A model generated the notes under the pieces. The model saw only the letters and a program-made list of their open reading frames with translations, was not told the origin of the DNA and did no database searches. 64,000 nt of DNA, taken from positions 124,001-188,000 of the forward strand of contig WRDF01000002.1 in NCBI GenBank assembly GCA_009783565.1. The letters are read 5' to 3'. The DNA comes from Rikenellaceae bacterium (GTDB taxonomy: Bacteria > Bacteroidota > Bacteroidia > Bacteroidales > Rikenellaceae). Positions 25,718 to 34,536 of this stretch are shown here, one piece after another; within the stretch, counting starts at the first letter, position 1, and every line of letters starts with the position of its first letter. The translations under genes were made by a program, and so were the position numbers.

Positions 25718-26953
25718 TTATTTCACGAATCTCATTGCGATGTCGCGGTCGCGGGCGCGCTCGGCGTTGGTCGCAGTTGCTGGGATCATGGCGTGGGTCT
25801 CGCCGAAGCCTTCAATCGTGATGCGTGCGGCGGCGACTCCGCCGGCAACCAGACGCTGCTTTATCGTTTCGGCGCGACGCTGCGAAATTGCCATGTTGAA
25901 CTGTTCTGTGCCGCGGTGGTCGGCATTACCGCCGATGCGCATACGTGCGTCGGGGAAATAATGCAGCAGGAACACCAGGTCGGATACATGCTGGTCAGAA
26001 CCTTCTACGAATTCCGTCGCGCTGCCGAATTCGAAATCGAGTTTCTCGAACTCGAACCAGTGGTTGTTAAGTTCCGCATCCGTAGCGTTTTTGTACTCGT
26101 CTGATTGCAGGAACGCGATCATCCGATCCATTACCGAGCCGCGCGTCACTACGAGCGTCTGTCCCGTGTCCGGCATCGTGAGCGTGTAAGTGTTGTTTAC
26201 CGGCGCAGGCGGCGGTGTCACGACTTGCTCCACAACGGCTACTCTTCTTTCTTCGCAATGCTCTTTGCATCCTCTGCACAGCAGCCACCATAGCAGCAGA
26301 CCTATCAGCAGGAGTGCCAGCAACCACCATAACCAGCCCATGCCTTTCTTCTTCTTCGGCGGCGGGGGCGGTGTGTGATGCACTGCTTGATGCGTCGCGG
26401 CATGATGCGGTACGGCAGTCGGAGCGGCGCAGTGACATGCGCATTCCTTCATTTCCTTGATGCCGAGTTTCTCCTTGTACTCCTTCGGTACTGCCGCGAG
26501 CAGCGCATGCTGTTCGGCCAGCAGGTCGTTGCACGCCGAGTGATCGGCGCGGTGTACTGCCAGAACGCCCGCAACGACAGCCGCGATCCTGTCTATGAGC
26601 TTGTGCGAGTTGGCTTTGCTCATGATTTCATCCTCGGCGACGAGATTTTGCAACGTTACCTCTTTTTTCTCGAAAAGACCGGCTACGAATTTGCTGCCGA
26701 TCTTCTCGCTCGCCATGTCGTGTCCTGAGAAAATTGTAGGCACTTTCGACAGCACATTGGCCGAATGCGCCTCGGTGATCGCGTCCTGCACCGACTTGTG
26801 GTTGCCAAAGTTCATTGCGCCCGTAAGCAGCATGGGCACGACCTTTTGTAATGTTTCCACGATCTGCTTGTGGCTCTCGCCAAGTTCTTTCGCGGCTTTC
26901 GAAATCGACTCTTCGCAAATGAGCGATTTGAGTTGTTCATAAATTTTTGCCAT
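25718..26953 (-). CDS. DUF937-like N-terminus fused to OmpA C-terminal domain
   Basis: A 411-residue protein. Residues about 1-170 are helical and resemble DUF937 proteins. A His/Pro/Lys-rich linker with PPPPPKKKKG follows, then one TM helix (about 205-226, WLWWLLALLLIGLLLWWLL), then an OmpA-like peptidoglycan-binding domain with FPDARMRIGGNADHRG, NMAISQRRAETIKQRL and GFGETHAM. With an uncleaved internal helix, the DUF937 part should be cytoplasmic and the OmpA domain periplasmic. Its role may be to tie cell wall to cytoplasm. Confidence 0.82.
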   Translation of the reverse strand: MAKIYEQLKSLICEESISKAAKELGESHKQIVETLQKVVPMLLTGAMNFGNHKSVQDAITEAHSANVLSKVPTIFSGHDMASEKIGSKFVAGLFEKKEVTLQNLVAEDEIMSKANSHKLIDRIAAVVAGVLAVHRADHSACNDLLAEQHALLAAVPKEYKEKLGIKEMKECACHCAAPTAVPHHAATHQAVHHTPPPPPKKKKGMGWLWWLLALLLIGLLLWWLLCRGCKEHCEERRVAVVEQVVTPPPAPVNNTYTLTMPDTGQTLVVTRGSVMDRMIAFLQSDEYKNATDAELNNHWFEFEKLDFEFGSATEFVEGSDQHVSDLVFLLHYFPDARMRIGGNADHRGTEQFNMAISQRRAETIKQRLVAGGVAAARITIEGFGETHAMIPATATNAERARDRDIAMRFVK

Positions 26954-27118
26954 AATTCAAGGTGGTTTTAAAGTTATTATTAAAGCTGTTGCTTTTTCGT
27001 CCTTTTAAAAAGCAATGCAAATACTGTACAAATTTTTACCGTGCGCGTTTTTTCGGCGATTTTTATTAACCGCTGCTTATTAATCGGCCTCATTTTATGA
27101 CCGTAGAAAATAAAAGTG

Positions 27119-27126
27119 TATATTTG
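27119..27126 (+). promoter_or_regulatory. -7 box TATATTTG immediately before uppS
   Basis: TATATTTG ends 9 nt before the uppS ATG at 27136, leaving room for only a few leader bases. The transcript is probably leaderless or nearly so. Confidence 0.6.
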
Positions 27127-27135
27127 TCCCTTTGA

Positions 27136-27849
27136 ATGGGCGAGCAAAACAACATACCGCGCCATGTTGCCGTTATAATGGATGGCAACGGGCGGTGGGC
27201 TGTCGAGCGCGGTCTTCCGCGCGCCGAAGGTCATGCCGCCGGTGTCGAAAGCGTGCGCGAGGCCATTAGATCGGCGGTGCGGCACGGTGTCGAGTACCTG
27301 ACGCTTTACGTTTTCTCGCGCGAGAACTGGGGGCGGCCGACCGAGGAAGTCGATGCGCTGATGGAACTGTTGTGCCGGTGTGTGCGTCAGGAGACGCCTG
27401 AGTTGCTGCGGCAGGGTGTGCGTGTCATGATGGTAGGCGACCGCAGCGACCTGCCCGCAGAGGTGCGCGGCGATATAGAACGCATAGAGGCCGATACGGC
27501 AGAGCAGAAGACCATAACGGTGATCCTTGCGCTGAGCTACGGCTCGCGCGCAGAGATAGCGGAAGCGGCGCGGCGGATAGCCCGGACGGCAGTGCGTGGT
27601 GAGATAGCTGTGGCGGATATTACGACTGAGACGGTTGCCGCGAATCTTTATACGGCAGGTGTTCCCGACCCCGATCTGGTCATACGCACGGGTGGTGACC
27701 AACGGTTGAGCAACTTTCTGCTGTGGCAGGCAGCTTATGCCGAGTTTTATTTTACGCCTGAGTATTGGCCTGATTTCGGCGCTGCGTCTTTCGACCGCGC
27801 CATGGCAGCCTACGGCGGGAGAGAGCGGAAGTTTGGTTTAGTAAAGTAA
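27136..27849 (+). CDS. uppS: Undecaprenyl diphosphate synthase (isoprenyl transferase)
   Basis: A 237-residue cis-prenyltransferase that makes the C55 carrier lipid for peptidoglycan and O-antigen synthesis. HVAVIMDGNGRWA holds the catalytic Asp, followed by GHAAGVESVREA, TLYVFSRENWGRP, and the C-terminal DLVIRTGGDQRLSNFLLWQAAYAEFYF. Length is standard. It heads the uppS-bamA-skp-skp cluster common in this phylum. Confidence 0.95.
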   Translation: MGEQNNIPRHVAVIMDGNGRWAVERGLPRAEGHAAGVESVREAIRSAVRHGVEYLTLYVFSRENWGRPTEEVDALMELLCRCVRQETPELLRQGVRVMMVGDRSDLPAEVRGDIERIEADTAEQKTITVILALSYGSRAEIAEAARRIARTAVRGEIAVADITTETVAANLYTAGVPDPDLVIRTGGDQRLSNFLLWQAAYAEFYFTPEYWPDFGAASFDRAMAAYGGRERKFGLVK

Positions 27850-27860
27850 ATTATGAGTTG

Positions 27861-27868
27861 CCTGCCGG
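27861..27868 (+). repeat. Isolated CCTGCCGG half of the intergenic repeat
   Basis: CCTGCCGGTTG stands 12 nt after the uppS stop, matching the second half of the palindrome-hairpin element, but no CACGCG palindrome precedes it. It may be a remnant. Confidence 0.4.
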
Positions 27869-27904
27869 TTGCAATAATAAAAGACCCGAACAACAATACA
27901 TACG

Positions 27905-30472
27905 ATGAAAAATAAGCTGCTGTTTCTTATATTAATTATGAGCGCTGCAACGCCATGGCGGAGCGTTGTGGGTGCGGAGAATCTGCAAAGTCCCCCCGCC
28001 GGATACTCGGCGACGGAGGAGATAGACGTGCGCCGCGATTATCCGATGACGAACTTCCGCGAGCCGCGCCGGATGGTGATTGCCGAAGTGGAATTTGAGA
28101 TACGGGGATCGTTCGTGCACGATGCGGTGACGATGGCCGAGCAATATGGCATACTAATAGGCGATACGATCACGGTGCCGGGTCCGTATATCACGGCGGC
28201 GATTAACCGCTTTGTCGCGCGGCGTCAGTTCTCTTATGTGGATATCGTGGCCGAGCCACTGGACGACGAGAGAGTGAAACTGATCATTCTGCTCGAATCG
28301 GTGCCGCGTGTGAGCGATTGGCGGTTCGAGGGTATACGTAAAGGGCAGGCAACGACGCTCACCGATAATATGGGACTGCGGCAAGCGCAGCCGCTGTCGG
28401 ATTTCGACATCAACAGGCATAAGAATTATATAAGGAGATATTACCGCGACAAAGGATTCCGTAACACGGAGGTCGATGTGCGCATCGAGACCGACCCTCG
28501 CTATCCGAGCCTGGTGATTGTGACATTCGTGATCGACCGCCGGCATCGGGTGAAAATCGAGGAAATCACGTTTTCGGGTAATGAGGAATTCAGCGACCGC
28601 AGATTGCGGCGGGCGCTGAAAAATACGCACCGCCGGAGTTGGAATATCTTCCGCAGCGCGAAGCTGCGCGACGAGAAATTCGAGGAGGACAGGGACGTGA
28701 ATCTCATCGATTTCTATAACTCTAAGGGATTCCGCAATGCGTTCGTACTTGGCGACGAGGTTTTCGACATCAACGAACGACGAATCGGCATCCATATCGA
28801 CCTTTCGGAAGGGAATAAATATTTTTTCCGAAACATCAGTTTCGTGGGTAACACAATTATCCCGACCGATGATCTGGAACGAATGCTCGGGTTGCAAAGA
28901 GGGCAGATATACGACCGCCGGACGCTCCACAAGCGACTGGGAATTGGACCCAATGCCAACCATGATGACCCGAACACGGTGAATTCGTTCTACCAGAACC
29001 ACGGCTATCTCACGGCAAATATCGAGCCGTCGGAGATCATCGTCGGAAGAGACTCCATCGATTTGGAAATCAAGATATTCGAGGGCAGACAGTTTACGGT
29101 GAACAATGTGACCATCTCCGGTAACGAGATGGTGGACGACGAGGTCATAAGGCGTGATATTTTCGTTTTTCCGGGCGAGCTGTACAGTCAGGAAATGTTG
29201 ATGATGACTATGCGCAGGCTGGCCGGCATGGGACATTTCGATCAACAGAGTATCGTGCCCGGCATCCAGCCCGTTACCGACCGGTTGGTCGATCTCAGCT
29301 TCTCGCTGACCGAAATGGCGAGCGACCAGTTCGAGCTTTCGGGCGGTTTCGGTGCGGGTATGTTCATCGGTTCGGTGGGCATAACGCTGAACAACCTCTC
29401 GACGCGCCGTTTCCGCGATCGCGACGCATGGAGACCGTATCCGCGCGGGCAGAACCAGTCTTTGAGCCTCAGGGCACAGACCAACGGACAATACTACAAG
29501 GCATTTTCGGCGAGCTTTACCGAGCCATGGCTCGGCGGCCGCAGACCAATATCGCTCAGCGTCGGTGCGCATTATTCGGCCGAAACGGATGCTTATTTCC
29601 TGTTCCAGCGATCGGACCGCTATTTCCGTACGTTCGGCATTTCGACGGGGATAGGACGTATGCTGCGGTGGCCCGACCCCCACTTCCAACTCTACAACGA
29701 AGTGTCGTACACGCGCTATATGCTCGAAAAATGGAACTATTTCATAATGAGCGACGGGGCGTCGAACATCTTCGCTTTCACTACCGTGCTGGGACGCAAG
29801 ACAACCGACTGGGATATTTTTCCGAGCAGAGGGTCGAACTTTTCGCTGTCTGTCGCGCTCACGCCGCCCTACTCGTTGTTCGACGGTAAGGATTACAGCG
29901 ACCCTACGATGCCGGAGCGCGAACGCTATAAGTGGATCGAATACCATAAATGGAAGTTCAAAGGCGATTGGTACACGCCGATTTCGATGAACAACAAATT
30001 CGTACTGCGCGCGGCAGTCGAGATGGGTTATCTCGGGCATTACGACCGGCATAAACTCTCGCCGTTCGAGGGCTTCGACATGGGCGGTTCGGGCATGAGC
30101 GGATATAACGTCTACGGGGTGGACATTATCAGTATGCGCGGTTACGAGGACGGAGGGCTTACTCCCTCGTCGGGGATCGGCGATTACGCCCGCGTATACA
30201 ATAAATACACTGCCGAGTTGCGTTATCTGATTATCCAACAGCAGATGACGAACATCTACGGACTTGCGTTCGTGGAAGGGGGCAACGCTTTCCGCAACTG
30301 GAAAGAGTTCAACCCGTTCCAGATAAAGCGCGCGGCGGGTCTGGGCGTAAGGATACAACTGCCGATGGTGGGGATGTTAGGCTTTGACTGGGGCTGGGGT
30401 TTCGACACACAGGTCGGTGCGACGAAACGGCACGGTAGCCAGATAACGTTTACGTTCGGCAATCAATTTTAG
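27905..30472 (+). CDS. bamA: Outer membrane protein assembly factor BamA
   Basis: An 855-residue Omp85 protein, the central insertase for beta-barrel proteins. A signal peptide is followed by a series of POTRA domains (about 60-440, seen as repeated RVKIEEITFSGNEEFSDRRLRRAL-like units) and a 16-strand barrel ending VTFGNQF-like (ITFTFGNQF) with terminal Phe. The barrel contains the conserved SMRGYEDGG loop, the VRGY/F equivalent. Length is typical for Bacteroidetes. Two Skp-like chaperone genes follow. Confidence 0.94.
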   Translation: MKNKLLFLILIMSAATPWRSVVGAENLQSPPAGYSATEEIDVRRDYPMTNFREPRRMVIAEVEFEIRGSFVHDAVTMAEQYGILIGDTITVPGPYITAAINRFVARRQFSYVDIVAEPLDDERVKLIILLESVPRVSDWRFEGIRKGQATTLTDNMGLRQAQPLSDFDINRHKNYIRRYYRDKGFRNTEVDVRIETDPRYPSLVIVTFVIDRRHRVKIEEITFSGNEEFSDRRLRRALKNTHRRSWNIFRSAKLRDEKFEEDRDVNLIDFYNSKGFRNAFVLGDEVFDINERRIGIHIDLSEGNKYFFRNISFVGNTIIPTDDLERMLGLQRGQIYDRRTLHKRLGIGPNANHDDPNTVNSFYQNHGYLTANIEPSEIIVGRDSIDLEIKIFEGRQFTVNNVTISGNEMVDDEVIRRDIFVFPGELYSQEMLMMTMRRLAGMGHFDQQSIVPGIQPVTDRLVDLSFSLTEMASDQFELSGGFGAGMFIGSVGITLNNLSTRRFRDRDAWRPYPRGQNQSLSLRAQTNGQYYKAFSASFTEPWLGGRRPISLSVGAHYSAETDAYFLFQRSDRYFRTFGISTGIGRMLRWPDPHFQLYNEVSYTRYMLEKWNYFIMSDGASNIFAFTTVLGRKTTDWDIFPSRGSNFSLSVALTPPYSLFDGKDYSDPTMPERERYKWIEYHKWKFKGDWYTPISMNNKFVLRAAVEMGYLGHYDRHKLSPFEGFDMGGSGMSGYNVYGVDIISMRGYEDGGLTPSSGIGDYARVYNKYTAELRYLIIQQQMTNIYGLAFVEGGNAFRNWKEFNPFQIKRAAGLGVRIQLPMVGMLGFDWGWGFDTQVGATKRHGSQITFTFGNQF

Positions 30473-30530
30473 CACGCGCGCAATGACAGAATAACCGACA
30501 GTGCGTAAAACACGCGCGTATGCGGCAGGG
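30472..30530 (+). repeat. Intergenic repeat after bamA
   Basis: GCACGCGCGCA starts on the last base of the bamA TAG and runs into GCAATGAC, the end of a family A element. A second tract at 30510-30524, ACACGCGCGTATGCG, is followed by GGCAGGG. Confidence 0.65.
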
Positions 30531-30576
30531 TATTTGATACAAATAAACTTGTCGAACAACTAAAAACATTATTGAT

Positions 30577-31083
30577 ATGAAAAAGTTTTTTCTTCTTTCT
30601 ATTGCGGCGGCGCTGATTAGTTTTGCCGCGAGTGCGCAGAATTATATGGTGGTTAACACGGAAACGATTTTCCGCTCGCTGCCCGCCTTCAATCAGGCGA
30701 ATGAAACGCTCGACAGGCTTGGACAGCAATTCCAGCAACAGGTGGACGACGCTTTCGCCGAGGTCGAGGAGATGTTCAACCAGTATGTAGCCCAACGGCA
30801 ATTCCTGACCGAGGCGGCCCGCAATGCGCGTGAAAATGCGATCTTGGAGCGCGAGGCGGAAATTCTGGAATGGCAGGAAAGCGTATTCGGCCCCGAAGGC
30901 GAGATGATGCGGCGACGGGTCGAGATGATGACGCCTATAATGGAGCGGGTGTTCGGCGTGGTCAGCGCCTATGCGGAAAGGAACGGTTATGTGCTTGTCA
31001 TCGATCTGGCTAACAATCCGACGGTAATATATTACGCTCCGTCGGCCGATAAAACGGCGGAAATCATCAAACTTTTAGAATAA
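30577..31083 (+). CDS. OmpH/Skp family periplasmic chaperone (first copy)
   Basis: A 168-residue protein with a signal peptide (about 1-21, ASAQ) and a long coiled-coil hairpin rich in Gln, Glu and Arg, the tentacle architecture of Skp. Skp holds unfolded outer-membrane proteins on the way to BamA. The first strand NYMVVNTETIF matches the family's K/YVxxxxIF start. It lies between bamA and a second skp-like gene. Confidence 0.88.
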   Translation: MKKFFLLSIAAALISFAASAQNYMVVNTETIFRSLPAFNQANETLDRLGQQFQQQVDDAFAEVEEMFNQYVAQRQFLTEAARNARENAILEREAEILEWQESVFGPEGEMMRRRVEMMTPIMERVFGVVSAYAERNGYVLVIDLANNPTVIYYAPSADKTAEIIKLLE

Positions 31084-31114
31084 CACACTATTTAGTAATA
31101 ACACACTTTCAAAA

Positions 31115-31636
31115 ATGAGAAAAACGATCGTTAAACTAACCCTTGCCGTTGCAGCGCTGCTGTTTATCGGCGGTGTCGGCACTACTGCGTCGGCACAAAA
31201 ATTCGGATATATCGACATGCAGGAACTCGTATTCTCGATGCCTGAGGTTGCCGAAGTGGAGGCCAAACTCATGGCTCTCGCACGGGAACTCGAAACTCAG
31301 GGCATGACTATGATGGAGGAGTTCGAGCGCAAACGCGACGAGTTTAACCGTACGGCCGAAACGATGAGTGAAAGCGTGCGTCGCTTCCGCGAGGAGGAGC
31401 TTTCAAATCTCATCCAGCGAATCGAGAATTTCCAGCAAACGGCGCAGGGAGACATTCAGCGTCAGCAGAGCGTACTGTTCGAGCCGCTGATCGAAAAAGC
31501 GCAGGTGGCGGTGAGGAACGTGGCTGTGGAGCAGGGACTTACGGCTGTTTTTGCCGCGACTGCGCTGGTCTATTCCGATCCCGCAACGATGGTCGATGTA
31601 CTGCCGCTGGCCAGAAGACGACTGGGGATAAACTAA
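31115..31636 (+). CDS. OmpH/Skp family periplasmic chaperone (second copy)
   Basis: A 173-residue protein with a signal peptide (about 1-26, ASAQ), the family start KFGYIDMQELVFSMPEV and a long coiled coil. It is 31 nt downstream of the first copy. Tandem ompH genes after bamA are usual in this phylum, and sequence differences suggest old paralogues. Confidence 0.9.
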   Translation: MRKTIVKLTLAVAALLFIGGVGTTASAQKFGYIDMQELVFSMPEVAEVEAKLMALARELETQGMTMMEEFERKRDEFNRTAETMSESVRRFREEELSNLIQRIENFQQTAQGDIQRQQSVLFEPLIEKAQVAVRNVAVEQGLTAVFAATALVYSDPATMVDVLPLARRRLGIN

Positions 31637-31662
31637 GGGACTTCCCCGTAAATTCTGTAATC

Positions 31663-31810
31663 CGGCAGACTGTAAGACACATATGTGTCTTACAGTCTGC
31701 CGATTGCTTTTGTCATTGCGGCCTCCGAGCCGCAACCTGACGGAGAAAGGTATTACGGGTCAAGCCCGCAATGACTGTTTTCCGGCCTGTCGGTAAACAC
31801 ACGCGCGTGT
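31663..31810. repeat. Composite intergenic repeat with perfect 40-bp palindrome
   Basis: 31663-31702 is a perfect 40-bp palindrome with no loop, centred on ACACATATGTGT and flanked by CTGTAAG / CTTACAG and CGGCAG / CTGCCG. A family A element (GTCATTGCGGCC...CCCGCAATGAC) covers 31712-31775. CCGGCCTGTCGG and the tract ACACACGCGCGTGT (31797-31810) close the far side. Two palindromic ends thus flank one family A core. Confidence 0.8.
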
Positions 31811-31824
31811 TTACGTTTTTTTCG

Positions 31825-31886
31825 TATCTTTGTCCGAGCAAAGTCATTCATGCGAGTGCCGCAAGGCACTTTTTTTGTTACCTTTG
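31825..31886 (+). promoter_or_regulatory. Two -7 boxes before the aminotransferase gene
   Basis: TATCTTTG at 31825-31832 and TACCTTTG at 31879-31886 both fit TAnnTTTG. Either could serve the gene starting at 31927. No clear -33 box was found for either. Confidence 0.5.
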
Positions 31887-31926
31887 TGTTTTGGGAAAAA
31901 TCTCAAACTAAAAATAGCAAACAACT

Positions 31927-33126
31927 ATGTTGCACCTTTCGAAAAAAGGCATCGAGATGCCGCCGTCACCGATCCGTAAACTCGTGCCTTATGCCGAGGC
32001 GGCCAAGAAACGCGGTACGAAAGTATATCATCTTAATATCGGCCAACCGGACATCGATACGCCGCAAGTGGCTATCGATGCCGTTCGCAGCATCACGGAC
32101 AAGGTGTTCGAATATACCCATTCGGCAGGCATGGAGACCTATCGCCGCAAACTGGCGGAATATTATCAAAAAGCGGGCATCGATGTGACTTACGACCAGC
32201 TGATGGCAACGGTCGGAGGATCGGAGGCGTTGTTCATGGCATTTACGGTGTGTGTGGACGAAGGCGATGAAATCCTGTGTCCCGAACCTTTCTATGCCAA
32301 TTACAACGGTTTCGCGGTGGAAGCGGGTGTGGTGATAAAACCCATTCGCTCGACCATCGAGAATGATTTCGCGCTACCGGCGATGGAGGAGTTCGAGAAA
32401 CTGATAGGCCCGCGTACACGCGCGATCCTTATCTGTAATCCCAACAATCCGACGGGGTATGTCTATTCGCGCGAGGAATTGGAAAAGTTGGCGGAAATCG
32501 TTAAAAAACATAATCTTTATCTGATAAGCGACGAGGTGTACCGTGAATTTTGCTACGATGGCATAGAGCATTTTTCGGTGATGAACCTGCGCGGGGTCGA
32601 GCAGAACGTCATCATGACCGACTCGGTGTCGAAGCGTTACAGCATGTGCGGGGTGCGGTTGGGTGCGCTGGTGACGCGCAATAAAGAGGTGTTCGATGCG
32701 GCGATGAAGATGGCGCAGGCACGCCTTTCGCCGCCTTATCTGGCGCAGGTTGCAGGGTTGGCGGCCGTAGATACGCCGCAGAGCTACTTCGATGAGGTGA
32801 TCGGCGAATATAAATTGCGGCGCGACCTGTTCGTCGAGTTGTTGAATCGTATTCCGGGCGTTTACTGTCCCATGCCGAAAGGTGCATTTTACGCTACGGC
32901 GCAACTGCCCATAGACGATTGCGACCGGTTCGCACAATGGCTGTTGGAGGAATTTTCCTATGAAGGGCAGACCGTGATGCTCGCGCCTGCGACAGGTTTT
33001 TATTCGACGAAAGGCATCGGACTCAGCGAAGTCCGTATCGCGTATGTACTTAATCGTGACGACCTTACGGCGGCGGCCAAGTGCCTCGAAGAGGCATTGA
33101 AGGTCTATCCGGGGCGGACGTTGTAA
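31927..33126 (+). CDS. Pyridoxal-phosphate aminotransferase, aspartate aminotransferase family
   Basis: A 399-residue fold-type I class I/II aminotransferase. Landmarks are HLNIGQPDIDTP near the N-terminus, CNPNNPTGYVYSREEL, the cofactor Asp/Tyr region LISDEVYREF, and the PLP lysine in DSVSKRYSMCGVRLG. The substrate cannot be fixed from sequence; aspartate or a broad amino-acid range is usual. It is a single gene ending at a hairpin terminator. Confidence 0.9.
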   Translation: MLHLSKKGIEMPPSPIRKLVPYAEAAKKRGTKVYHLNIGQPDIDTPQVAIDAVRSITDKVFEYTHSAGMETYRRKLAEYYQKAGIDVTYDQLMATVGGSEALFMAFTVCVDEGDEILCPEPFYANYNGFAVEAGVVIKPIRSTIENDFALPAMEEFEKLIGPRTRAILICNPNNPTGYVYSREELEKLAEIVKKHNLYLISDEVYREFCYDGIEHFSVMNLRGVEQNVIMTDSVSKRYSMCGVRLGALVTRNKEVFDAAMKMAQARLSPPYLAQVAGLAAVDTPQSYFDEVIGEYKLRRDLFVELLNRIPGVYCPMPKGAFYATAQLPIDDCDRFAQWLLEEFSYEGQTVMLAPATGFYSTKGIGLSEVRIAYVLNRDDLTAAAKCLEEALKVYPGRTL

Positions 33127-33151
33127 AGAGGCGGTTTACGCAAATTTTGTT

Positions 33152-33185
33152 ATCCCCCCGTCTTGTGCAGATGGGGGGATTTATT
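33152..33185 (+). terminator. Intrinsic terminator after the aminotransferase
   Basis: ATCCCCCCGTC pairs with GATGGGGGGAT (33152-33162 and 33170-33180, one G-U), loop TTGTGCA, followed by TTATTGTTAATTT. Confidence 0.7.
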
Positions 33186-33204
33186 GTTAATTTACTTTTG
33201 AAAA

Positions 33205-33741
33205 ATGATTGAATTCAGGAAAATAGAGAATTCTTCCGATTTGCTGTTCAGCAAAATATATGAGTTGTATCTCAGTACTTTTCCTGCTGCCGAGCGGCGG
33301 AATTTGGACAGTTTAGAGCAGATTCTGAATTGCGATAAGAACTTTGAAATGGATGCGCTGATGAGAAACGGCGATTTTGTCGGGTTTTTCGACTTCTGGG
33401 CGTTCGAGCATTTTACTTATGTCGAACATTTTGCTGTAAGTTCAAAAATGCGCGGACAAAATATCGGCTCGGAAGTGGTGAAAACTTTTTTATCGAGAAT
33501 AAATCTGCCCGTTGTGCTCGAAGTGGAGATGCCGCAAGACGAGCAATCGATAAGAAGGGTCGGTTTTTATGAGCGTTTGGGTTTCAAAGTGCTTTCGCAC
33601 GATTATGCGCAACCGTATTACGATGGTTCCGGGAAATTATTGCCCATGCTGCTGATGAGTAATGATCATCATTTTGCCGAGAAACATTTTGGGATGATAA
33701 AAAACACGTTGTACCGAGATGTTTATCGGTATTCCCCTTGA
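33205..33741 (+). CDS. GNAT family N-acetyltransferase
   Basis: A 178-residue single-domain GNAT. The acetyl-CoA motif region reads VEHFAVSSKMRGQNIGSEVV (the R/Q-x-x-G-x-G/A-like RGQNIGS), followed by RRVGFYERLGF, the usual motif B. The target is unknown. It is monocistronic, between a terminator and a GTCATTGCGGG repeat. Confidence 0.85.
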   Translation: MIEFRKIENSSDLLFSKIYELYLSTFPAAERRNLDSLEQILNCDKNFEMDALMRNGDFVGFFDFWAFEHFTYVEHFAVSSKMRGQNIGSEVVKTFLSRINLPVVLEVEMPQDEQSIRRVGFYERLGFKVLSHDYAQPYYDGSGKLLPMLLMSNDHHFAEKHFGMIKNTLYRDVYRYSP

Positions 33742-33756
33742 AAGCGGAAAATAAAT

Positions 33757-33808
33757 GTCATTGCGGGTCTGGCCCGCAATGACATAGAAATAGAACCCGC
33801 GCGCGCGT
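33757..33808. repeat. Composite intergenic repeat at the fabG stop
   Basis: GTCATTGCGGG / CCCGCAATGAC hairpin at 33757-33783, then an alternating tract, CGCGCGCGCGT (33798-33808), whose last base is the first base of the fabG stop triplet on the minus strand. Confidence 0.75.
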
Positions 33809-34536
33809 CAAACCGTCATTCCGCCGTCGGCGCTGAGGGTGTGGCCATTGATATACGCCGCGTCGTCCGACGCGAGGAACGCATACACGGCGGCGATTTC
33901 CTCCGGAGTGCCCAAGCGCCCGAGCGGAACTTTCGCCTTCATCGTTTCGATCACCTCCGGCGGCATCGCCGCGACCATCTCGGTAGCGATGAAGCCCGGA
34001 GCTACGGCGTTCACGGTGATGCCCTTACGCCCCAGTTCGCGTGCCCATGTCTTGGTCATGCCGATGATTGCCGACTTTGTGGCGACGTAGTTGGTCTGCC
34101 CGAAATTGCCATAAATACCGACCACCGACGATGCGCTCACTATGCGCCCCCAGCCTGTGGCCAGCATGTATTCGCTTACGACCTTGGTGCAGTAGAACAC
34201 TCCGGTGAGGTTAACGTCGATGACTTGCTGCCACTGTTCGGGCGTCATTTTTTTGAGCGTGCTGTCGCGCGTGATTCCGGCGTTGTTGATCAGGATATCG
34301 ATGCGCCCGTAACGGTCGCTGACCGTCCGTGCTGCGGCTTCGATCTCGGCATAATCCGCCGTATTTACGCGCATAAATTCTGCGCCCGTCTTTGCCGCAA
34401 CCGCGCTGCCGCGCTGCTCGTCGAGGTCCCAAATTATGACGCGCGCACCGTCTTCGGCGAACCTCACCGCCGTAGCAGCTCCGATACCCGCCGCGCCGCC
34501 TGTGATTATGGCGACCTTGTTTTCAAGTCTTTTCAT
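33808..34536 (-). CDS. fabG: Short-chain dehydrogenase, FabG/PhaB type
   Basis: A 242-residue Rossmann SDR. It has the cofactor motif TGGAAGIGAA, NNAG, the catalytic Ser-Tyr-Lys in SASSVVGIYGNFGQTNYVATK and PGFIATEM. Such enzymes reduce 3-oxoacyl-ACP or acetoacetyl-CoA using NADPH. Its ATG overlaps the stop of the HNH nuclease gene (ATGA), so translation is coupled to the R-M genes. A maoC-type hydratase beyond the R-M pair suggests an original maoC-fabG unit. Confidence 0.9.
   Translation of the reverse strand: MKRLENKVAIITGGAAGIGAATAVRFAEDGARVIIWDLDEQRGSAVAAKTGAEFMRVNTADYAEIEAAARTVSDRYGRIDILINNAGITRDSTLKKMTPEQWQQVIDVNLTGVFYCTKVVSEYMLATGWGRIVSASSVVGIYGNFGQTNYVATKSAIIGMTKTWARELGRKGITVNAVAPGFIATEMVAAMPPEVIETMKAKVPLGRLGTPEEIAAVYAFLASDDAAYINGHTLSADGGMTV

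Noticed and set aside
28154-30358. A 734-codon open frame on the minus strand opposite bamA
   Set aside because: It is the antisense shadow of a GC-rich gene: no domain, no promoter, Arg/His-rich composition, and bamA on the other strand is unmistakable.
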